From assembly GCA_023230795.1 (NCBI GenBank), contig JALNWR010000188.1, positions 1 through 5,189 on the forward strand: a stretch of DNA of 5,189 nt, written 5' to 3'. Origin of the DNA: Candidatus Cloacimonadota bacterium. GTDB lineage: Bacteria > Cloacimonadota > Cloacimonadia > Cloacimonadales > Cloacimonadaceae. Of this stretch, positions 1 to 5,189 are shown in pieces. Below the pieces are notes generated by a model. It saw only the letters and a list, made by a program, of their open reading frames with translations. It had not been told where the DNA came from and ran no database searches. Numbering within the stretch: the first letter of the stretch is position 1; every line of letters starts with the position of its first letter. Position numbers and translations under genes: made by a program.

Positions 1-1
1 C

Positions 2-1891
2 GAAGAAAGGCGTAAAGCTCAAGAGCTGTTCCGCAACGACCCCAGAGTGAGCATCTTGCTGGCCACCGATGCTGCCGGCGAGGGTGTGAACCTCCAAAAT
101 GTCAACCTCATGGTAAATTATGATCTGCCCTGGAATCCCAACCGCATAGAGCAACGCTTTGGCCGCATCCACCGTATTGGTCAACAGGAAGTTTGCCATC
201 TCTGGAATATGGTGGCCATAGAAACCCGGGAAGGCGATGTATTCCTCAATCTCTTTAACAAGCTCGAAATCCAGAGAGAAGCTCTGGGTGGCAGGGTCTT
301 CGATATCCTCGGAGATGTGTTTGAAGAGAAAAGCCTGCGGAATTTGCTCATAGAAGCCATTCGTTATGGAGACGACCCCGCCGTTCGCGCCAAGCTCTTT
401 GAAGTGGTGGAAGGTGCGCTCGATACCGAGCATATCAAAAACATCCTCAATCGCAATGCCCTGTGTGAGGAAGTGATAGACGAGAAACGGCTCTTTGCCG
501 TAAAAGAAGAGATGGAAAGAGCCGAAGCCCAGAAGTTGCAGCCCTATTTCATTCGTGCCTTCTTTGGCAAAGCCTTTGAGCAGCTCAGCGGAGAGCTGCG
601 GGCACGAGAAGCGGGACGCTGGGAGATCACCTATGTCCCTGCCAATATTCGGGAAAGGGATAGGCAGATTTCAGGCAGAAACCGACGCAATATGAATCCC
701 GTAACTACCAAATACGAACGCATCTGCTTTGATAAACAGTTTGTGCGTTTAGCCTCCCGGGAAGCCCCTGTAGCCAGCTTTATCCATCCCGGCCACCCGC
801 TCATGCTGGCTGTAACGGATTTGATGCTGGAAGCGCATCGCAAAAAGCTGAAACAAGGCTCTGTGATGCTCGATCCCACCGATGACGGGATAGTGCCCAA
901 AGCACTGCTTATCATAGACCATGCCATCAAAGAAGGCCTGGATAGGGATAGATGCATCTCTCGCCGGATGCAATTTGTAGAAATCACTCCCCAGGGAGCT
1001 GTCAGCAATTCCGGATGGGCTCCCCACCTCGATCTGAAGCCCATTTCAGATAGTGATTTTAATCTGATCAAAGACATCCTCTCTGCCCAGTGGCTATCGA
1101 AGAATCTGGAGCAGCAAGCTCTGGCTTATGCCACGGCTGAGCTTGCACCCGATCACTTTAAAGAAGTGCATAGCCGCAGAGAGCAGCATGTAGCCAAGAC
1201 TTTAACCGCAGTGCATCAGAGGCTGATCAAAGAAATAGACTTCTGGTCAGACCGTAAGATCAAGCTTCAGGAAGACCTGGCGGCCGGAAAACAAACCAGA
1301 GTGAATATAGACAATGTAAATCGCACCATAGATAGCCTTACTCATCGCCTGGAATCCAGAAGCAAAGAGCTGAAAGGTATGCGCCATATCGTCTCTGAAA
1401 CTCCCCATATCATCGGTGGCGCTCTGGTTATCCCAGCGGGCTTGATAGCAAAACTCAAAGGTAAACCCAGCTGGTCTGCCGATGCTGAAGCCCGCAAGCG
1501 GATTGAACTAAGAGCCATGCAGGCGGTGATGGATTATGAGAAGTCCCTCGGATGCGAGCTTATCGATGTGTCAGATAGCAATTGCGGATGGGATATCACC
1601 AGCATTCCACCTCTGCAGAAAGGCCGCCGGCCAGAGACCAGACACATCGAAGTAAAAGGCAGAGCCAAAGGACAATCCACCCTTACGGTTACCCGCAATG
1701 AAGTGCTCTATGCTTTGAACCAGGCAGATAAATTCATCTTGGCGATTGTGATAGTAGATAAAGAAGAGATTGAAGGACCCTTTTATATTCGCAATCCCTT
1801 TACCCTGGAACCGGATTGGGCGGTCACCAGTATTAATATGGATATCATAAGCTTGATTGGCAAAGCAGAATTGCTTGAGCAGAAGTCATGA
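2..1891 (+). CDS. SNF2/SF2-family helicase, C-terminal part, with DUF3883 (PD-(D/E)XK-like) tail; 5' end outside window
   Basis: This is the 3' part of a large helicase/translocase gene (629 codons visible, frame open at the left edge). Numbering visible codons from base 2, helicase motif V lies at residues 19-32 (LLATDAAGEGVNLQ) and motif VI at 45-61 (NPNRIEQRFGRIHRIGQ) with the arginine-finger type residues. These are typical of the second RecA-like lobe of SNF2/SF2 enzymes, so ATP-driven movement on DNA is the expected activity. Motifs I-IV must lie upstream. The GTG at 47 falls inside motif V and is not a start. A charged, probably coiled-coil stretch spans about residues 389-464. Residues about 514-587 match the DUF3883 domain: GWDI (D531) followed by IEVKG (E550, K552), the D...ExK arrangement of PD-(D/E)XK nuclease folds. 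Whether it cuts DNA is unknown. The stop overlaps the next start (ATGA), indicating one operon with a methyltransferase, as in DISARM-like defence loci. Confidence 0.9.
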   Translation, partial: EERRKAQELFRNDPRVSILLATDAAGEGVNLQNVNLMVNYDLPWNPNRIEQRFGRIHRIGQQEVCHLWNMVAIETREGDVFLNLFNKLEIQREALGGRVFDILGDVFEEKSLRNLLIEAIRYGDDPAVRAKLFEVVEGALDTEHIKNILNRNALCEEVIDEKRLFAVKEEMERAEAQKLQPYFIRAFFGKAFEQLSGELRAREAGRWEITYVPANIRERDRQISGRNRRNMNPVTTKYERICFDKQFVRLASREAPVASFIHPGHPLMLAVTDLMLEAHRKKLKQGSVMLDPTDDGIVPKALLIIDHAIKEGLDRDRCISRRMQFVEITPQGAVSNSGWAPHLDLKPISDSDFNLIKDILSAQWLSKNLEQQALAYATAELAPDHFKEVHSRREQHVAKTLTAVHQRLIKEIDFWSDRKIKLQEDLAAGKQTRVNIDNVNRTIDSLTHRLESRSKELKGMRHIVSETPHIIGGALVIPAGLIAKLKGKPSWSADAEARKRIELRAMQAVMDYEKSLGCELIDVSDSNCGWDITSIPPLQKGRRPETRHIEVKGRAKGQSTLTVTRNEVLYALNQADKFILAIVIVDKEEIEGPFYIRNPFTLEPDWAVTSINMDIISLIGKAELLEQKS

Positions 1892-2352
1892 ACGATTACT
1901 TGAAGAGCATACAGGACGATTACAGGCTTGAGAAGATTAGAATCTTGTTTCATGAATGCAAAAAGCATTATCTAAAATCTGCGGAATTAGTCGGAAAGTA
2001 CAATGAGCATATCAAGTATTTAAAAGAAAAAGAAAGATTCTACACAGATGGTCCGCTTAGGATTATGAAAGCTATTGAAGACCGGTATAATAAAGAATAC
2101 TGTGATGATCAGATGCAAATTTTTGAACCATTTGAGAAGATGACAGATCGACGTTGGCATAGCTTTATTTGGAATACAGGGCAAGCTCTCATTATGGATA
2201 ATTCTTTCTGTCGCAGCTTTCTGCGCTCTGCAGGATTTCTCGATCAAAATGATATTGAATTGGCTATACCCACTGCCTTACAAATCATCAAAGATTTAGA
2301 GCTAAGATGGTATGTGTCAGATGAGCCCAAAAGGGAAGATAATGAAAATTAA
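1888..2352 (+). CDS. Small hypothetical protein between helicase and methyltransferase
   Basis: I do not recognise this 154-residue protein. It starts at an ATG that overlaps the helicase stop codon (ATGA, 1888-1891) and ends 11 bases inside the methyltransferase gene, so translation is probably coupled on both sides; the ribosome binding site before 1888 is weak. The N-terminal half (about residues 5-72) is highly charged, rich in Lys, Glu and Tyr, and looks helical. The second half contains a more hydrophobic, aromatic stretch (RRWHSFIWNTGQALIMD, residues 88-104) and an amphipathic segment around 122-141, then an acidic, charged tail. There is no signal peptide, membrane segment, zinc-type Cys pattern or known catalytic motif. 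It is likely cytoplasmic. GC is low (about 30-47% in hand-counted lines, against about 50-57% for much of the helicase), suggesting separate acquisition. Position suggests an accessory subunit of the helicase-methyltransferase system, but this is inference. The real-gene call rests on the tight overlaps and full-length open frame. Confidence 0.75.
   Translation: MNDYLKSIQDDYRLEKIRILFHECKKHYLKSAELVGKYNEHIKYLKEKERFYTDGPLRIMKAIEDRYNKEYCDDQMQIFEPFEKMTDRRWHSFIWNTGQALIMDNSFCRSFLRSAGFLDQNDIELAIPTALQIIKDLELRWYVSDEPKREDNEN
2331..2336 (+). promoter_or_regulatory. Ribosome binding site for the methyltransferase gene
   Basis: AAGGGA lies 5 bases before the ATG at 2342, inside the last codons of the small gene. 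It is a good Shine-Dalgarno match at normal spacing and supports 2342 as the methyltransferase start, which also places the conserved DUF1156 N-terminal segment right after the start. The methyltransferase can thus be initiated independently of coupling to the small gene. Confidence 0.65.
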
Positions 2353-5189
2353 AGCACCTAAGAAACTAATAGAAGTAGCGCTCCCCCTCAAAGAAATAAA
2401 CGAAGCGTGCGTGCGTGAAAAATCCATCCGGCACGGGCATCCCTCCACTCTGCACTTGTATTGGGCCAGGCGACCTCTGGCGGCTGCCCGAGCTGTACTT
2501 TTTGCCCAATTGGTCAATGATCCCGGCTGGGATGAAGAGCTGCAGATCGGCAAAAAACGCAAAGCCGATGCCAATAAAGAACGCGAACGACTCTTTAACA
2601 TTATTCGCGAACTGGTGAAATGGGAAAACACCAATAATGAAAAAGTCCTAGAAGAAGTCAGAGCCGAGATTCGCAAAAGCTGGAAAGTTACCTGTGAGCT
2701 CAATAAAGACCATCCGGAAGCTGCTGAACTGTTTAACCCGGACCTGCTCCCTGCCTTCCATGATCCCTTTGCCGGTGGTGGTTCCATTCCGCTGGAAGCC
2801 CAAAGATTGGGTCTGGAAGCCTGGGCCAGTGACCTCAACCCAGTAGCTGTACTAATCAATAAAGCCATGATTGAAATCCCGCCCAAGTTTGTGGGCAGAC
2901 GTCCAATTGGGCCTATTCCTAAGCATGAAAAACAGAATGAGATTCCGCTTACCTGGCCCGGAGTTACTGGTTTGGCGGAGGATGTGCGCAGGTATGGACA
3001 TTGGGTAAGAGAAGAGGCCTTCAAACGCATCGGACACCTATATCCCCCCATCGAAATAAGGCCTGAAATGGTGGCGGAACGCCCTGACCTGGCAAAGTAT
3101 CAGGGTAAACAGCTAACTGTGATCGCTTATATCTGGGCAAGAACAGTTAGGAGTCCTAACCCTCAATATTCTCATATTGATGTTCCCCTTATCACCACTT
3201 TCATTTTATGCAACAAAAAAGGTAGTGAAGCTTATATCGAACCCATTATTCAGGGAAATAGCTATAAATTTGTAGTAAAGAAAGGTAAGGTAGCTAATCA
3301 CTCTCAAGCCAAAATGGGTACTAAAGCTTCAGGGAGAGGTTCTGGTTTTTACTGCCTATTATCAAAAACTCCTATTGATGGATCATACATAAAATCAGAA
3401 GGGCAAGCTAACAGGATTGGATCTAAGCTCTTAGCAATCATTTGCGAAAGTGAGAAAGGAAGAGTATTCTTATCGCCCAACACTCATCAAGAAGCAATTG
3501 CTCTTTCTGCAATTCCAGAATGGAAACCAGTTCAGGGCATGAATCAGAATACAACTGACCTAGTTAGTGGTAGAGGATATGGGTATAAGTTTTGGCATCA
3601 GATTTATACCTCTCGTCAACTAACTGCTTTAACTACGTTTTCAGATTTGGTCAACGAAATACATGAAGTCGTTAGAAATGATGCAGATCGTTCTGCGAAA
3701 GTTAACGATACATTGTCATTAGATGATGGCGGATTAGGTTCTAAGGGATATGCAGATGCAATTTCTGTATTCTTAGCCCTTGCACTTGGTAGATGTGCAA
3801 ATTATTGGTCAGCCTTTACTACTTGGGGAGGGAATTTTATAGTCCAAACTTTTGGACGGCAAGCCCTACCAATGGTTTGGGATTATTCAGAAGTTAATCC
3901 TTTTTCGTCATCTACTGGCAATTGGTTAGGAGCAATTAATTGGATTGAAAAAGTTATACTTTTTTCTCTATCTGCCTTGCTCCCAGGTTTTTCTATCCAA
4001 CAAAATGCTATGACGCAATCGATTAGTGATTCTAAGGTTGTTTCAACAGATCCTCCTTATTATGATAATATTATGTATGCTGATCTATCTGATTTCTTTT
4101 ACATATGGTTAAGGGGATGTGTCCGAACTGTTTATCCTTCTCTATTTTCTACATTGGAAACTCCTAAGTCTGATGAGATTGTAGCTTCGCATCATCGACA
4201 TAGTATTCGTTCAGATGCTGATTTATTCTTTATGCAATCAATGAAAAAAGCAATGCACAGGCTCTCTGAAACATCAAATATTTCATTCCCAATTACAATA
4301 TATTATGCATATAAACAAGCAGAGTCTAACTTCTCGGGGACCTATTCAACAGGATGGATAACTTTTTTAGATGCGGTTGTTGATTCTGGTTTGGCTATTT
4401 TAGGAACCTGGCCTATGAGAACAGAAAGAGACCAAGGTCTAAAAACAGGTTCAAATGTTCTTGCTTCAAGCATAATACTTGTATGCCGTAAACGAGAATC
4501 AAATCCTGCAACGATAAGCCGCAAAGACTTCATGCAGGAGTTAAATAGAGCTATCCCCATAGCTTTGGAAACAATGATTAACGGTAGTGAAACCTCCAGT
4601 CCGGTAGCTCCGGTGGATTTAGCACAAGCTGCCATCGGCCCCGGTATGGCTGTATATTCAAAGTACAAAGCCATCCTGGAATCCGACGGCAGCCCCATGA
4701 CGGTGCATACTGCGCTGATCCTGATCAACAAAGCTCTGGATGAGTATTTTAAAGAGCGGGAGGGGGATTGGGATAATGATACCCGCTTCTGTCTGCAGTG
4801 GTTCAGTGAATATGGCTGGGGAGAGGGCGTTTATGGCGAAGCCGAAGTGCTGGCCAAGGCCAAAGGGCTATCTGTGGAAGGTGTGCGAGACAGCGGCGTT
4901 TTGACCGCCGGTAGTGGCAAGGTGCGTCTGTATCGCCCGGCTGAATATCCCACGGATTGGAGCTCACTCCAAGATGAACGCACTCCGATCTGGGAAGTAT
5001 TGCATCAGCTAATTCGGGCACATCAAAGCAGTGGAGAATCCGCCGCCGCAGAGATAGCCTCGGCAGTTCCGCGCTTGGCTGCTACTGCCAGACAGCTTGC
5101 ATTCCTGCTTTATACCTTGTGTGAACGTCAAGGCTGGGCCGAAGATGCCAGAGCTTATAACGATCTGGTGCGGGCCTGGCTTTCCATCG
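2342..5189 (+). CDS. DUF1156-family (COG1743) DNA adenine methyltransferase; 3' end outside window
   Basis: A single frame is open from the ATG at 2342 to the right edge (949 codons, no stop found on manual translation). Residues about 9-60 carry the DUF1156 signature (REKSIRHGHPSTLHLYWARR, residues 25-44). The SAM-binding motif I is DPFAGGGS at 141-148, followed by ASDLNPVAV (D164, probable SAM ribose contact). Further family landmarks are WARTVRSPNP near 270, YTSRQLTALTTF near 424, and TFGRQALPMVWD followed by EVNPF around 505-522. Catalytic motif IV is DPPYYDN at 570-576, followed by YADLSDFFYIWLR; DPPY is typical of N6-adenine methylases acting on DNA. The C-terminal part (FCLQWFSEYGWGEGVYGEA onward) also fits the family. 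Members are, from memory, around 900-1000 residues, so only a short tail is probably missing. The expected role is marking host DNA in a defence system together with the upstream helicase. The central third is markedly AT-rich (see the separate entry). The target sequence cannot be predicted. Confidence 0.93.
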   Translation, partial: MKIKAPKKLIEVALPLKEINEACVREKSIRHGHPSTLHLYWARRPLAAARAVLFAQLVNDPGWDEELQIGKKRKADANKERERLFNIIRELVKWENTNNEKVLEEVRAEIRKSWKVTCELNKDHPEAAELFNPDLLPAFHDPFAGGGSIPLEAQRLGLEAWASDLNPVAVLINKAMIEIPPKFVGRRPIGPIPKHEKQNEIPLTWPGVTGLAEDVRRYGHWVREEAFKRIGHLYPPIEIRPEMVAERPDLAKYQGKQLTVIAYIWARTVRSPNPQYSHIDVPLITTFILCNKKGSEAYIEPIIQGNSYKFVVKKGKVANHSQAKMGTKASGRGSGFYCLLSKTPIDGSYIKSEGQANRIGSKLLAIICESEKGRVFLSPNTHQEAIALSAIPEWKPVQGMNQNTTDLVSGRGYGYKFWHQIYTSRQLTALTTFSDLVNEIHEVVRNDADRSAKVNDTLSLDDGGLGSKGYADAISVFLALALGRCANYWSAFTTWGGNFIVQTFGRQALPMVWDYSEVNPFSSSTGNWLGAINWIEKVILFSLSALLPGFSIQQNAMTQSISDSKVVSTDPPYYDNIMYADLSDFFYIWLRGCVRTVYPSLFSTLETPKSDEIVASHHRHSIRSDADLFFMQSMKKAMHRLSETSNISFPITIYYAYKQAESNFSGTYSTGWITFLDAVVDSGLAILGTWPMRTERDQGLKTGSNVLASSIILVCRKRESNPATISRKDFMQELNRAIPIALETMINGSETSSPVAPVDLAQAAIGPGMAVYSKYKAILESDGSPMTVHTALILINKALDEYFKEREGDWDNDTRFCLQWFSEYGWGEGVYGEAEVLAKAKGLSVEGVRDSGVLTAGSGKVRLYRPAEYPTDWSSLQDERTPIWEVLHQLIRAHQSSGESAAAEIASAVPRLAATARQLAFLLYTLCERQGWAEDARAYNDLVRAWLSI
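3140..4570 (+). other. AT-rich mosaic block inside the methyltransferase gene
   Basis: Hand-counted 60-base lines give 57% GC at 2761, 48% at 3001 and 53% at 3061, then 40% at 3121, 35% at 3181, 32% at 3241, 30% at 4021 and 35% at 4441, rising to 43% at 4501, 47% at 4561, 53% at 4621 and 58% at 4801. Codon choice changes with it: CTG, GCC and CCG outside, TTA, TCT, GTT and ATA inside. The reading frame is kept throughout. The block corresponds to about residues 267-743 and includes the region between motif I and motif IV, where the recognition domain is expected, plus the DPPY motif. Its left edge falls at a conserved family segment (WARTVRSPNP). The simplest reading is replacement of this part of the gene by recombination with a diverged homologue. 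Edges are approximate to some tens of bases. Confidence 0.6.

Noticed and set aside
47..49. GTG as a possible start of a separate 614-residue protein
   Set aside because: It lies just before helicase motif V in a frame already open at the left edge, and a helicase beginning at motif V would be non-functional; the gene clearly continues upstream.
581..598. Inverted repeat CAGCTC/GAGCTG with a 6-base loop
   Set aside because: It sits inside helicase codons, has a short stem and no following T-run, so chance is sufficient explanation and it is not a terminator.
631..1077. 148-codon minus-strand open frame, and a second one at 749-1027
   Set aside because: Both are antisense to the continuous helicase reading frame and show no family features.
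2415..2618. 67-codon plus-strand open frame
   Set aside because: It is an out-of-frame shadow inside the methyltransferase; the real frame there encodes the conserved DUF1156 segment.
2317..3051. Long open frame of 244 codons on the minus strand
   Set aside because: It lies antisense to the strongly supported DUF1156 and motif I coding region, has low-complexity Ser/Leu-rich content and shows no recognisable domain.
3215..3220. A6 run in the methyltransferase, considered as a phase-variation tract
   Set aside because: Six bases is too short to suggest frequent slippage, and the frame is intact; a similar run near 2550 is equally ordinary.
3842..3857. Near-perfect palindrome GTCCAAA-CT-TTTGGAC
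   Set aside because: It encodes part of the conserved VQTFGR segment of the methyltransferase; no operator position is plausible there.
3140..4570. Possible insertion element or intron interrupting the methyltransferase
   Set aside because: The AT-rich block keeps the frame and carries methyltransferase family motifs including DPPY; no terminal repeats or unrelated domain are seen.
4342..4731. 129-codon minus-strand open frame, and another at 4803-5021
   Set aside because: Both are antisense to the methyltransferase C-terminal half, whose plus frame carries conserved family sequence.

Overview
The window is a densely packed, one-direction (+ strand) piece of a bacterial or archaeal defence-type operon. 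It holds three genes with overlapping ends: the C-terminal part of an SNF2/SF2 helicase carrying a DUF3883 (PD-(D/E)XK-like) tail, a small unrecognised protein of 154 residues, and an almost complete DUF1156-family (COG1743) DNA adenine methyltransferase. The first and last genes run off the window. There is no intergenic space, and I see no RNA gene, mobile element, CRISPR array, terminator or promoter. The host cannot be named from this sequence. The outer parts of the operon have moderate GC (roughly 50-57% in hand-counted 60-base lines) with codon use rich in CTG, GCC and CCG. Two internal parts are much more AT-rich.

Layout. Bases 2-1891 hold the helicase from motif V to the stop; its ATP-binding N-terminal half lies upstream. 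Bases 1888-2352 hold the small gene, which starts on an ATGA overlap with the helicase stop and has about 30-47% GC. The methyltransferase starts at 2342, overlaps the small gene by 11 bases, has a good ribosome binding site at 2331-2336, and stays open with no stop codon to the end of the window (949 codons seen). Within it, a block from about 3140 to 4570 drops to about 30-40% GC and uses TTA, TCT and ATA codons, while both ends return to the GC-richer style. The block covers the probable target-recognition region and the catalytic DPPY motif.

Working model. A DNA helicase/translocase with a nuclease-like tail paired with a large adenine methyltransferase resembles the core of phage-defence systems that use self/non-self DNA methylation. 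The closest known types are class 1 DISARM (SNF2-type helicase DrmD plus adenine methylase DrmMI) and the islands joining DUF1156 methylases, DUF499 ATPases and SNF2-type helicases. The window lacks the genes that would decide between them. The most notable points are the sharp composition mosaic inside the methyltransferase and the AT-rich orphan gene locked between the two core genes.
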